Shown here piece after piece: positions 33,957 through 42,460 of a stretch of DNA of 64,000 nt. Every line of letters starts with the position of its first letter. Position 1 is the stretch's first letter. The DNA is from an uncultured Eubacteriales bacterium. GTDB lineage: Bacteria > Bacillota > Clostridia > Oscillospirales > Oscillospiraceae. Location of the stretch: contig URAZ01000015.1 in NCBI GenBank assembly GCA_900545925.1, positions 13,906-77,905 on the forward strand, read 5' to 3'. A program made the translations under genes and the position numbers. The notes under the pieces were generated by a model. The model searched no databases and was not told the origin of the DNA. It saw nothing but the letters and a program-made list of their open reading frames with translations.

Positions 33957-34639
33957 CCGCGCAGCAGCGGCGGAAACGCCGCATGATACGCCGGTTCGCG
34001 CCGACGGTCGCGCTGTGCGCCGTCATTGCAATCATTGCGGCGGCTTGTGTCTGCGCGCTGGCGCGCCCGGTAGAGCGGGACACGCAGCCGGAAGCAGCAA
34101 GCACGGAAACGGTTGCCGCAGCAACAAAAATCGCGCCCGCGATCACAAAAGCGGCGGAACAGATCACGAAAACGCCGGAAACGATCACGCCGGAAGCGCT
34201 GGAAGAAACAGCGCCGGAAGAACAGCCGGAGGAAGCGCCGGAAGAAATCAGCCGTTATGCGGCGCTGAACGTCACGGAGGACGATATTGATATGCTGGCG
34301 GCGCTTGCATGGCACGAAGCGCGCGGCGAACCGTTTGACGGGCAAGTTGCCGTTGTCCTGACTGCGCTGAACCGCTGCTTGTCGCCGGAATTCCCGGATA
34401 CGGTTGAAGAAGTCGTTTTCCAGAAGTACGGGGACGTTTGGCAATTCAGCCCCGCGCCGTATCTCTGGACGGCAGAACCGACGCAGACGCAGTACGACGC
34501 AGTTTATACCGCGCTGCACGACACAGATTACATTCTTCCCGCCGAAGCGGTATTTTTCAGCACAAAGGCATACAACGACAATATCGTTGCAGTCATCGGA
34601 AATCACATCTTTTGTTCTATTGAGGAGGTCGCACAATGA
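33953..34639 (+). CDS. SleB-type cell wall hydrolase, membrane anchored
   Basis: A 228-residue protein. A basic N-terminus and a membrane anchor (~17-38) are followed by a long Ala/Glu/Thr/Pro-rich linker (~40-100) and a SleB-like hydrolase domain (LAWHEARGEPFDGQVAVVLTALNR from ~118). SleB-like domains are lytic transglycosylases of spore cortex or cell wall. As a prophage-encoded, anchored enzyme with a different position from the endolysin, it may act in the lysogen. It overlaps the DUF6273-like gene start. Confidence 0.85.
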   Translation: MTAQQRRKRRMIRRFAPTVALCAVIAIIAAACVCALARPVERDTQPEAASTETVAAATKIAPAITKAAEQITKTPETITPEALEETAPEEQPEEAPEEISRYAALNVTEDDIDMLAALAWHEARGEPFDGQVAVVLTALNRCLSPEFPDTVEEVVFQKYGDVWQFSPAPYLWTAEPTQTQYDAVYTALHDTDYILPAEAVFFSTKAYNDNIVAVIGNHIFCSIEEVAQ

Positions 34640-35274
34640 AAATCACACGCAGGACAGAACAGGAAATCAGCATTTCGGAACTGAAAGCGGCGATCAAGGA
34701 GGGGCGCGGGCTGGAGGTCATCCGCCCGTACGACGAAATCACGCTTACGATGGACACGGGCGAAACGATCACGCCGGTTTGCGGCTACGTCGGCAAGCAT
34801 AGCGCCAGATTCGTTTTCAAAGACTGCCTCCGCGAAATGTGGCAGATGAACAAGACCATGACCAACAAGGGCGGATATTTCAGAAGCGAAGCCCGCAGAC
34901 ACGTCCTCGAAGATATTCTGCCGCATTTGCCCGCCGAACTGCGCGAAGCGATCACGCCGCGACACTTATGCGAGGAAATCGACGGCGAAACGTACGAATA
35001 TTTTGATTCGTTGTGGTTGCCGTCGGCAACGGATGTTTTCGGCAATGCCCCGGATGGATGGTGGAAAGAAGAAACAGACAGCTTCCAGTTACCTATTTTC
35101 AAGGCGGAACGCGACCGTGTAAAGGAAGTCCCCGGAAATGGCACATATCCGTACTGACTCCGTTCCCCGCGTGCCAGCTATTCCGCGCGTTTCGTGAATG
35201 TGTATACTGGCGGCACGGTCAACGGCAGCGGCGCGTACTACTCGAATGGCTTTGCCCCCGGCTTTGATTTGTAA
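34636..35274 (+). pseudogene. DUF6273-like DGR target 2, interrupted by TGA at its variable region
   Basis: Residues 1-173 (34636-35157) read as the first part of a DUF6273 domain (FKDCLREMW, NKGGYF, SLWLPSATDVFG, then NGTYPY). The frame stops at TGA 35155-35157. The same frame continues past the stop as LRSPRASYSARFVNVY and on to TAA at 35274, and it completes the domain. The TGA occupies the conserved tryptophan codon of the YWLRSP motif; TR and VR1 have TGG there. So a G-to-A change, sequence error or unusual decoding separates the scaffold from its variable end. With readthrough the protein is about 212 residues without signal peptide. Confidence 0.8.
35158..35264 (+). repeat. DGR variable repeat 2 (VR2)
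   Basis: Aligns without gaps to TR 55010-55116. Every one of its 14 differences falls at a template adenine: AA to CG twice, AA to GG twice, single A to T three times, A to G twice and A to C once. At the protein level nine residues differ from the template reading, including N to R, Y, G, S and D to G. Confidence 0.92.
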
Positions 35275-35317
35275 AATTCGGAATTCAAAAACTTCCCCGG
35301 CTCAATGCCGGGGAAGT
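35275..35317 (+). other. VR2 downstream block and hairpin
   Basis: AATTCGGAATTCAA (35275-35288) is shared with VR1. It is followed by an 11-bp perfect hairpin, ACTTCCCCGGC (35291-35301), loop TCAAT, GCCGGGGAAGT (35307-35317). Stem sequence differs from VR1's hairpin but the loop is identical. Confidence 0.85.
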
Positions 35318-35335
35318 AGCCGCAAGGAGGCAAAA

Positions 35336-35566
35336 ATGAACAAGTACATCGGGAAAATCATCATCGTCACAAATATGCGGAAAATCCCGCGTTCGTGCGC
35401 GGAATGCGGATACTATGACGGCATGGGAAACCGCCCCGGTGGGCGCTACAACGACGGTATTTGCACGGCGGGCGCGTCGATTTACAGTACACGCGGCATT
35501 CGGGTATCAAAAGAACGGCTGAAAAACTGCCCGCTGCACATGATCGGGAGGGATAACAATGACTGA
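35336..35566 (+). CDS. Hypothetical cysteine-containing phage protein
   Basis: A 76-residue protein with a CAECGYYDG motif and two later cysteines (GICTAG, NCPLH) that could bind metal. The ATG at 35336 follows AAGGAGG, just after the VR2 hairpin. The next gene overlaps its end by 8 nt. Confidence 0.7.
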   Translation: MNKYIGKIIIVTNMRKIPRSCAECGYYDGMGNRPGGRYNDGICTAGASIYSTRGIRVSKERLKNCPLHMIGRDNND

Positions 35567-35831
35567 TGAATACATAAGCCGGGAAAAGACGCTGGAACTG
35601 CTCAAAAGTCTGAGCAGCCGGGACTATCGCCGGAAAAAAGGCACAATTCAGGATGCAATCAAGATGATTTCTTACGCCGTGTACACGCCCGCCGCCGACG
35701 TTGCGCCGGTGCGACATGGGCGGTGGATTCACTATGATGACGGTGTATTCACTTGTAGTGAATGCGGCAACGCAGAATCTAACGACAGCTATTATTGCAG
35801 ACTATGCGGGGCAAAGATGGATGGTGTTTGA
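35559..35831 (+). CDS. Zinc-ribbon phage protein
   Basis: A 90-residue protein of a type common in Clostridia prophages: an N-terminal ISREKTLELL helix and a C-terminal zinc ribbon (CSECGN...YYCRLCGAKM). The role is unknown. Confidence 0.75.
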   Translation: MTDEYISREKTLELLKSLSSRDYRRKKGTIQDAIKMISYAVYTPAADVAPVRHGRWIHYDDGVFTCSECGNAESNDSYYCRLCGAKMDGV

Positions 35832-35833
35832 CG

Positions 35834-36115
35834 GTGAAAATTGAACGTGCGATTGAAATTCTGAATCCCGCGCATCGGGAGCATTACGAAAGCATTGAAC
35901 CGGTAAACGAAGCCTGCCGCATGGGGATTGCGGCGTTGTCGTACCGCGTTCGGGAAAAACCGGAATACCTTCCAGCGCGCCACGCGCCCGCTTTAGCCTG
36001 CAAGCGGTGCGGCAGCGTTAAACACTTGCACAATGCCGACGGCGCGCAGAACGCATTCTGCGGGCAATGCGGACAGGCTATTGACTGGACGGATGCGGCG
36101 GAAACGGACGCATAA
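35834..36115 (+). CDS. Hypothetical zinc-ribbon phage protein
   Basis: A 93-residue protein with a zinc ribbon (CKRCGSVKHLHNADGAQNAFCGQCG is spread over ~59-83). The start is probably GTG 35834 (VKIERAIEIL), 2 nt after the previous stop; no ATG fits. The role is unknown. Confidence 0.65.
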   Translation: MKIERAIEILNPAHREHYESIEPVNEACRMGIAALSYRVREKPEYLPARHAPALACKRCGSVKHLHNADGAQNAFCGQCGQAIDWTDAAETDA

Positions 36116-36120
36116 AAAAG

Positions 36121-36149
36121 CCGCCGACGTTTTCGCAGAACGTCGGCGG
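36121..36149. terminator. Perfect 11-bp hairpin between early gene clusters
   Basis: CCGCCGACGTT (36121-36131) pairs with AACGTCGGCGG (36139-36149). The T-run lies on the minus side (AAAAAA at 36114-36119 on plus), so it would terminate minus-strand transcripts best. A TATAAT-like element follows around 36190, before the Rep-like gene. Confidence 0.6.
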
Positions 36150-36300
36150 TGCTTGCCTCGGAAAAGACAAGGTTACTCATACCTTATATATAATATCACG
36201 TTCCGGGGCGATATGCAAGCGAAAAGCGGCGGGAAACCGCTATTTTCGGGCTTGTATGGGATAGTAACTTAACGACCACAGAGCCGCCGGAGGTAAAGGC

Positions 36301-37083
36301 ATGAAAACAATCTATCGGGAAAAGCGCTACTACTGCGGGGAGTACCTCGACGTATATATTTTTCCTACATACCGGCAATCGAACGGACGGCGCAGCCGGA
36401 GCAAGCCGACAACCGACGCGCAGAAGAAATTAAATCAGCGCCACAGGGAAGAAAAACTTGTAAGACTGCTTCACGCGAACTTCACGCCGGACGATCTTGA
36501 AATTCACCTGACATACAGCGTCCAGCCGGAAAGCGAAGAAGAAGCCGCCCGGTATGTCCGCAATTTCATACGCCGCATTCAGCGGATGCGGAAGAAAGCC
36601 GGATTGCCGCCGCTGAAATACATCGTCGTGACAGAACGCGGCGGAAAGACCGGGCGTTATCATCATCACATCACGATCAGCGGCGGGTTAGATCGTGACG
36701 CGGTGGAGGCGGCTTGGGGCTTGGGCTACGCGAACAGCCGCCGCCTGCAATTCACGGAAACAGGGCTTGCCGGTCTTGGACATTACATCGTCAAAAAGCC
36801 CGTCGGCAAAAAGGCTTGGAATGCGTCAAAGAATCTGATTGACCCTGACCCGAAAACACGCGACGGGCGCATTTCCGGCAGGCGGGCGGAAGAACTCGCA
36901 CGGGACACGACCAACAACGCCGAATATGAAAAGCTGTACCCCGGATATTTCCTTGCGGAAGCTGGCGCATTTCATAACGACGTGAACGGCGGACGGTATA
37001 TCGTCGCCCGGTTTTACCGCCGGGATGGTAAATTTATAAAGCCACAGCGAAAAACAAAAACGAATCGGAGGCGGAAAAAATGA
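36301..37083 (+). CDS. Rolling-circle replication-associated (HUH) protein
   Basis: A 260-residue basic protein. YIVVTERGGKTGRYHHHITISGG contains the metal-binding HUH-like motif (HHHI) of rolling-circle Rep endonucleases; a later tyrosine (GLGHYIVKK) spaced as expected could be the nicking residue. It is the only replication-type protein in the prophage: no polymerase, primase or helicase is present. It overlaps the MazG-like gene by 4 nt. Confidence 0.78.
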   Translation: MKTIYREKRYYCGEYLDVYIFPTYRQSNGRRSRSKPTTDAQKKLNQRHREEKLVRLLHANFTPDDLEIHLTYSVQPESEEEAARYVRNFIRRIQRMRKKAGLPPLKYIVVTERGGKTGRYHHHITISGGLDRDAVEAAWGLGYANSRRLQFTETGLAGLGHYIVKKPVGKKAWNASKNLIDPDPKTRDGRISGRRAEELARDTTNNAEYEKLYPGYFLAEAGAFHNDVNGGRYIVARFYRRDGKFIKPQRKTKTNRRRKK

Positions 37084-37481
37084 CGGTAAATGAATTTGCA
37101 CAGGATGTCCACAAAAACGCCGTTGCGCACGGTTGGTATGATGCGCCTATCACGTTCCCGGAAGTCGCGGTTATGATACACGCTGAAATCTCGGAAGCCG
37201 TTGAAGAATGGCGGAGCGGAAACCCGGTTATCTACGGCACGTGTGCGTTGTCGCCGGAGAATTGCAAGTTTTCAAAAATCTGCGATAATGTCGGGCATCC
37301 TTCGGGCGCTGATACGGAGGGGAACTGCAAGCCGGAGGGCGTTGCGGTCGAACTCTGCGATGCGGTCATGCGCATTATGGATTTCCTTGCGTTCATGGGC
37401 GTAGACATTGAAGCCGTGCTTGTGGCAAAGCACGAATACAACAAAGGGCGCGAATACCGGCACGGCGGGAAGCGCGCATAA
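37080..37481 (+). CDS. MazG-like nucleotide pyrophosphohydrolase
   Basis: A 133-residue all-alpha NTP pyrophosphatase of the MazG type. The metal-binding pattern is EISEAVEEW then ELCDAVMRIMD, with a C-terminal KHEYNKGREYRHGGKR. It may change nucleotide pools or alarmone level in the host. The cysteines in the middle loop (CALSPENCKFSKIC) are an insertion seen in some phage members. Confidence 0.85.
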   Translation: MTVNEFAQDVHKNAVAHGWYDAPITFPEVAVMIHAEISEAVEEWRSGNPVIYGTCALSPENCKFSKICDNVGHPSGADTEGNCKPEGVAVELCDAVMRIMDFLAFMGVDIEAVLVAKHEYNKGREYRHGGKRA

Positions 37482-37492
37482 GGAGGCGGGCT

Positions 37493-37936
37493 ATGATTAA
37501 CTATTTTAACGCAGCGGAAAACACGCTGCGATCACGTTCAATGCTTGAAAAGGCATTGAAAAACCTGATGCGGCGGCAGGAAAGAATCATGCGCCACAAT
37601 TCGCCGTCGGGCTATCCGTCGTTAGATACGTCGAAGCCGTACACAAGCACGAAAAGTGTAAACGATGCGCTGACAGATTGCATTGAGATTGCCGAAGTTG
37701 CGCGGGAGATCAACCGCACGAAAGACAAGATCGACGAAATCGACAGCGTATTGCAGCAGCTTGACCCGCAAGACGCGGAATTACTGCGCCCATGGTACAT
37801 AGAGCGGGAAAGCAAAGAAGAAATTGCCGCACAGGTGAACTATGCGTCGCGCACGTCGATCTACGATTTGCGCAATAAAGCCGTTGCGGGCTTTGCTGTG
37901 CTGTACTTCGGTGCGGATGCTGGGGCGCTGCTCTGA
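37493..37936 (+). CDS. ArpU/RinA-like late transcription activator
   Basis: A 147-residue helical protein with a C-terminal sigma-like helix-turn-helix (SKEEIAAQVNYASRTSIYDLRNKA). It belongs with phage activators that turn on packaging and structural genes. It lies directly before the structured RNA and the packaging genes, as expected. Confidence 0.75.
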   Translation: MINYFNAAENTLRSRSMLEKALKNLMRRQERIMRHNSPSGYPSLDTSKPYTSTKSVNDALTDCIEIAEVAREINRTKDKIDEIDSVLQQLDPQDAELLRPWYIERESKEEIAAQVNYASRTSIYDLRNKAVAGFAVLYFGADAGALL

Positions 37937-38003
37937 CCGCGCCGGACGCTTTTGAAAAAAGTCTGAACAGAAAGTTTCGGAAATTCGTGCTATGCTGATA
38001 GCC

Positions 38004-38070
38004 GTAAAGGGAGGTCGAGGAAACCTCGCCGCCGTGCGCCTTGCGCTTATGCGCAGGGCGTTCCCTTTAC
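38004..38070 (+). ncRNA. Candidate three-way-junction RNA before the packaging genes
   Basis: A 67-nt segment folds into three stems. P1 is GTAAAGGGA (38004-38012) with TCCCTTTAC (38062-38070). P2 is CGAGG-AAA-CCTCG (38016-38028). P3 pairs 38037-38046 with 38051-38060 around TTAT with one G-U pair. P1 is nine perfect pairs enclosing both. A TATGCT-like -10 lies just upstream (38001 region). It could be a leader regulating HNH/terminase or a separate RNA. Confidence 0.65.
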
Positions 38071-38092
38071 CCTTTTGCAAGGAGGCAGCGGA

Positions 38093-38404
38093 ATGAAAGC
38101 ATTTGCAAAAGCATTCTACGAATCGGCAGCATGGCGGCGGACGCGGGCGTACATCCTGAAACGCGACGCGGGGCTATGCGTCAGGTGCGGCGCGCCCGGT
38201 TGCATCGTCCATCACAAGACGGAATTAACGCCGCGAAACATAGATGACCCCATGATTACGCTGAACGAAGATAATCTTGAAACCGTCTGCCGGACGTGCC
38301 ACGCGATCATTCACGAAGGAACGCCGCCGCTTGCAGACGGTCTTGCTTTTGATGCAGACGGAAACGTTATCGAATCCGTAATATCCCCCCCGGTACGCCG
38401 CTGA
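38093..38404 (+). CDS. HNH endonuclease
   Basis: A 103-residue HNH nuclease. CVRCG and CRTCH form the zinc site, with IVHHKTEL carrying the catalytic histidine and the ENLETVCRTCHAIIH end. HNH proteins beside terminase genes are needed for cutting at cos in HK97-like phages. A strong AAGGAGG precedes the start. The gene ends next to a C7 tract (38385-38391). Confidence 0.9.
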   Translation: MKAFAKAFYESAAWRRTRAYILKRDAGLCVRCGAPGCIVHHKTELTPRNIDDPMITLNEDNLETVCRTCHAIIHEGTPPLADGLAFDADGNVIESVISPPVRR

Positions 38405-38506
38405 AAATTTCCGGCGGCGTAACCGCGCTTCACCCACGTTTAGAACCGCCCCGGTCGCGCACATGAGGGGGGGGTAACGCAAAATTCAGGAGGTGGCATA
38501 CATTAT

Positions 38507-38893
38507 ATGGCGGAAGAAAAAAAGACATACGAAGATATGTCAAACCCTGAAAAAATTGACGCGAAAAAGCGAAAAATTAAAAAACTTTTCCGTGATTTAC
38601 CCACAGAAAAGAAGCAATTCGCGGAGGGTTTAATCAATCAATTCGCGGTCACGTCGGTTACGCTGGAACGCCTTGCCGACGCGATCAACAACGGCGATCT
38701 TATCGAAGATTTTGTGCAGGGCGCACAGAAAATGCGTCGGGAGTCCCCCGCCCTACGCGCCTATAACACGACGATCAAATCGTTTTCGACGCTGACAAAT
38801 CAGCTTATCAGCCTGCTGCCGGAAAAGGAAAAGAAAACGGCGGGCGATGAACTGATGCAGTTTATTACGAAGCCGAAAGCGGCGGGCAGATAA
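38507..38893 (+). CDS. Terminase small subunit (P27-like)
   Basis: A 128-residue helical protein that fits the P27 family: a lysine-rich start, then FVQGAQKMRRESPALRAYNTTIKSFSTLTNQLISLLP. It recognises phage DNA for packaging. A G8 tract (38467-38474) lies in the 100 nt before it. It overlaps terL by 1 nt. Confidence 0.85.
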   Translation: MAEEKKTYEDMSNPEKIDAKKRKIKKLFRDLPTEKKQFAEGLINQFAVTSVTLERLADAINNGDLIEDFVQGAQKMRRESPALRAYNTTIKSFSTLTNQLISLLPEKEKKTAGDELMQFITKPKAAGR

Positions 38894-40548
38894 TGAACTA
38901 TGTGCGCGAATACTGGGGGCGGATTTCAAGCGGCGAGATCGTCACAAGCCGCCGCGTCAAAGCTGTTTATGGGCGGCTGATGCAGGAAATGGACGCGCCC
39001 TCGGATGATTCGGCGTACTATTTCGACGAAGAAACCGGGGAACGCCCGATTTTGTTCATTGAGCAATTCTGCAAGCAATCACAGGGTACACTCGGCGCGG
39101 CGTTGAAGCTGGAATTATTTCAAAAGGCGTTCATTCAGACGCTATTCGGTTGGCTTGAAAAAGATACGGGATACCGGCGATTCCGCGAAACGCTGCTTTT
39201 GGTCGCCCGAAAGAACGGCAAAACGACGCTGCTTGCGGCTATCGCGCTGTATCTGCTTGTCGCGGACTATGAGGGCGCGGCGGAAATCTATTCCGTAGCG
39301 ACGAAAAAAGATCAGGCAAAAAAGACGCTGACCGAAGCCGTCAACATGGTCAAGCAGTCGCCGGAACTGCGCGCGATCATCAAAAAGCGCCGGAACGATA
39401 TTTATTTTCCGGCGACGGCATCCATCTTTGAAGCCCTCGCGTCGGATTCCAACACGCTTGACGGTCTAAACTCCCACGCGGTTATCATCGACGAATTGCA
39501 CGCCATTCGTGACCGCAATTTGTACGAAGTTATGAAGCAATCGACCTCCAGCCGCCGACAGCCCATCGTGATTATGATTACCACATCCGGCACGGTACGC
39601 GAATCCGTGTTTGATAACATTTACGAATTGGCGTGCAACATAGCCGACGGCAAGATCACGGAAGATACGTTTTTGCCGGTGCTGTATGAACTGGATGACC
39701 GCGCCGAATGGACAGACCCGCAAGCGTGGATAAAGGCGAATCCGGGACTCGGCACGATCAAGCGTTATTCTACACTGGCATCATTCGTCGAGCGGGCAAA
39801 GAAGAACCCGGAAGATTTACCCGGCGTTCTCTGCAAGGATTTCAACGTAAAATCCGTGACAGCGGCGGCGTGGTTAAGCTACGACGAAGTAAAGAGCGAC
39901 GCGACGTTTACCATGCAAGACGTGTATAACACGTACGCAATCGGCGGTTGTGACCTATCCGCGACAACTGACCTGACGTGCGCGACGCTCCTGATTCGCA
40001 AATCCGGGGATGACCCGCAAATTTACGTTTTACAGCATTACTTTTTACCGGCGAAGAAGCTGGAAATGCTGGACGAACACAACACGCAGGAAGCGCCCTA
40101 TAAAACATGGGCTGACCGTGGTTTGCTGACGGTATGCGACGGCGTGCGCGTGGACTATTCCGATGTTACGGCGTGGTTCTGCCAGATGCGCGACGAATAC
40201 AAGATCGACACGTACAAAGTCGGATATGACCGCGCCCTCGCGGGTTACTGGGTCGATGAAATGACCTCCAACGGCTTTGAAATGGTCGCCGTTGCGCAGG
40301 GTCCGTTTACATGGTCGCAGCCGATGCGCGAAATGGGCGCAGCATTCGCAGACAAAAAAGTGAATTACAACAAAAACCCCGTTTTGCTTTGGTGTCTGAC
40401 GAACACGGCGGTCAAGAAAAGCGGGGTCAACAATATCCAGCCCGTAAAGATTTCCGACAAGCGCCGCATTGACGGCGCGGTTTCGCTCCTGAATGCGTGG
40501 GTCATCTATGTGCGGGATTTCGAGGACTATATGTATTTGGTGGGGTGA
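38893..40548 (+). CDS. Terminase large subunit
   Basis: A 551-residue ATPase-nuclease packaging motor. The Walker A-like VARKNGKTT (~97-105) and Walker B VIIDELHA (~198-205) are clear; the C-terminal nuclease half contains acidic residues such as GGCDLSATTDLT. It works with TerS and the portal to fill the capsid. Confidence 0.95.
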   Translation: MNYVREYWGRISSGEIVTSRRVKAVYGRLMQEMDAPSDDSAYYFDEETGERPILFIEQFCKQSQGTLGAALKLELFQKAFIQTLFGWLEKDTGYRRFRETLLLVARKNGKTTLLAAIALYLLVADYEGAAEIYSVATKKDQAKKTLTEAVNMVKQSPELRAIIKKRRNDIYFPATASIFEALASDSNTLDGLNSHAVIIDELHAIRDRNLYEVMKQSTSSRRQPIVIMITTSGTVRESVFDNIYELACNIADGKITEDTFLPVLYELDDRAEWTDPQAWIKANPGLGTIKRYSTLASFVERAKKNPEDLPGVLCKDFNVKSVTAAAWLSYDEVKSDATFTMQDVYNTYAIGGCDLSATTDLTCATLLIRKSGDDPQIYVLQHYFLPAKKLEMLDEHNTQEAPYKTWADRGLLTVCDGVRVDYSDVTAWFCQMRDEYKIDTYKVGYDRALAGYWVDEMTSNGFEMVAVAQGPFTWSQPMREMGAAFADKKVNYNKNPVLLWCLTNTAVKKSGVNNIQPVKISDKRRIDGAVSLLNAWVIYVRDFEDYMYLVG

Positions 40549-40552
40549 CAAC

Positions 40553-41833
40553 ATGGCAGAAAAACGAGGGCTATTTCAGTCGATCTTCGGGAAGAAGCAG
40601 CAAAGCGACAAGGATTTTCATGCGTACAAGCTGCTTAGTTCGTGGGAATCGACCTTTTCGCCGTATTCCGGCAATATGTGGGATATTAACACGGTTCGTT
40701 CCGCTGTGGACGCATTCGCCCGCCGCACATCGACCGCGCAGCCGCGCCACGTCCGGCAGTCCCCGGAAACGACGGTATCCGTCAATGACTACGTTGACCG
40801 CATCTTGCAGTATCAGCCGAATCCGTACATGACGGCGGCTGATTTTTATTACAAGCTGGCGGCACAATACAAGGTCTACAACAACGCCGTCGCGTATCCC
40901 GTCTTTGACAGTCAACGGCGGCTTGTGGCGATCTATCCCATCAACGCGCAGTATTTTGAACTGCTTGAATATATGGGAACGCTGTATTGCCGGTTCAAAT
41001 TCGCAACGGGCGCGTCGTATATCTGCGAGTATTCTCGCATTATCCACATCCGCAGACATTTCCTCGAAAACGATATTTTCGGGGATGACAACCGCCCGCT
41101 GAATCCTGTTTTGAAAACGGCGAACACGTTCAATCAGTCTATGTCGAAGTTTGCCGAACTCGTCGCCGTCATTCGCGGCATCCTGAAAGTTTCAAACGCC
41201 GTGAAAAATGAGGATTTGAACCGCCGCCGTGACGATTTCGTACGGGACAATTTGCGCATGGAGAACAACGGCGCGGGCATCGTGGTCACGGATTCCAAGT
41301 ATGACTATACGCCGCTGAACGACAAGACAACGCCGATTCCGGCAAATCAGCTTGAATACATCAAGACAGAAATTTATGACTACCTCGGTGTTTCAAAAGA
41401 GATCGTCGAAAACACGGCTACCCCGCAGCAGGAACAGGCATTTTACAGCGGCGAAATCGCGCCGTTCTTCCGCAAGCTGACGCAGGCGTTCACGAACGTG
41501 CTGTTTACGGAACGGGAGATCGGACACGGCAACCGCATCATTTTCGCTGCAAATTCCGTGCAGTTTGCAACGCTGCCCGAAAAGGTGACGGCGGCGAAAT
41601 TCCTGACGGAGATCGGCGCGGCGACGCTTGACCAGATTTTGACGATGTTCGATATGCCGACAATCGGCGGCGAAGAAGGTGCGCGCCGCGTCCAGACGTT
41701 GAACATGGTAAATGCAAAACTTGCCGACAAGTATCAGACGGGCGCAGACGGCGAAACGCCGCCGGATGACCCGAAGAAGGAAAAAGACCCGCCGCCCGCA
41801 GAGCCGGACGGCGGAGAAGCAAAGGAGGCTTAA
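40553..41833 (+). CDS. Phage portal protein
   Basis: A 426-residue HK97-type portal (MAEKRGLFQSIFGKK start; LEYIKTEIYDYLGVSKEIVENTATPQQEQAFYSGEI is spread over ~263-298 and is typical). It forms the dodecameric DNA channel. The C-terminus is Pro/Glu/Lys rich. Confidence 0.93.
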   Translation: MAEKRGLFQSIFGKKQQSDKDFHAYKLLSSWESTFSPYSGNMWDINTVRSAVDAFARRTSTAQPRHVRQSPETTVSVNDYVDRILQYQPNPYMTAADFYYKLAAQYKVYNNAVAYPVFDSQRRLVAIYPINAQYFELLEYMGTLYCRFKFATGASYICEYSRIIHIRRHFLENDIFGDDNRPLNPVLKTANTFNQSMSKFAELVAVIRGILKVSNAVKNEDLNRRRDDFVRDNLRMENNGAGIVVTDSKYDYTPLNDKTTPIPANQLEYIKTEIYDYLGVSKEIVENTATPQQEQAFYSGEIAPFFRKLTQAFTNVLFTEREIGHGNRIIFAANSVQFATLPEKVTAAKFLTEIGAATLDQILTMFDMPTIGGEEGARRVQTLNMVNAKLADKYQTGADGETPPDDPKKEKDPPPAEPDGGEAKEA

Positions 41834-41837
41834 CGTT

Positions 41838-42425
41838 ATGGGTATGAAACAAGGGCGCGAATACCGCGCCGTGCAGGATTTTTCCCTCGTTCCACGCGCA
41901 GAAGAAAAGGACGAATACCGCGTGCGCGGTACAGCGGTCGTGTTTGATACGCCGACGGTTCTTTTTGAATACGACGGCGTGAAGTATTCCGAGGTCATTG
42001 ACCGCAACGCATTTGACGAATGCGATATGTCCGACGTGATTTTTAACTACAATCACGGCGGCAAGGTGGTCGCCCGTCTGCGCAATAAAACGCTTACGCT
42101 GACCATCGACGAACGCGGCTTGCACATGGAAGCCGACCTCGGCGGCACACAGGCGGGGCGCGAACTGTATGAGGAAATCGACGGCGGGTATGTCGATAAA
42201 ATGTCCTTTTCCTTTTCTGTGCGCGAATCCAAGTATGACAGCGTAACGCATACCCGCACGATCACAAAGGTCAAGAAGCTATACGACGTGTCGGCGGTGG
42301 ATATTCCCGCGTACAAAGACACAGAAATTTCCGCGCGCAGTTTCTTTGAAGTGGAGCATTCAAAGGAACTGGCGGCTTTGGAGCAAGCCGCGCGCAGGAA
42401 ACGTCTGGTAGCTTTGACATACTGA
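41838..42425 (+). CDS. HK97 family prohead protease
   Basis: A 195-residue serine protease (U35 type) that matures the head. It shows RGTAVVFDTPT, the FNYNHG catalytic histidine region and VDKMSFSF with the catalytic serine. The ATG follows AGGAGG. The major capsid gene follows 35 nt later. Confidence 0.92.
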   Translation: MGMKQGREYRAVQDFSLVPRAEEKDEYRVRGTAVVFDTPTVLFEYDGVKYSEVIDRNAFDECDMSDVIFNYNHGGKVVARLRNKTLTLTIDERGLHMEADLGGTQAGRELYEEIDGGYVDKMSFSFSVRESKYDSVTHTRTITKVKKLYDVSAVDIPAYKDTEISARSFFEVEHSKELAALEQAARRKRLVALTY

Positions 42426-42460
42426 AAACCCACATTTTTTGAATTTATGGAGGTAAAAAC

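Noticed and set aside
35155..35157. UGA read as tryptophan in this phage or host
   Set aside because: Many host and phage genes in the window end properly at TGA with overlapping starts (for example 31857-31859, 32512-32514, 46221-46223), so general recoding is not supported.
38385..38474. C7/G8 tracts as a defined cos site
   Set aside because: Location is suggestive, but nothing in the sequence proves cutting there; kept only as a hypothesis in the packaging finding.
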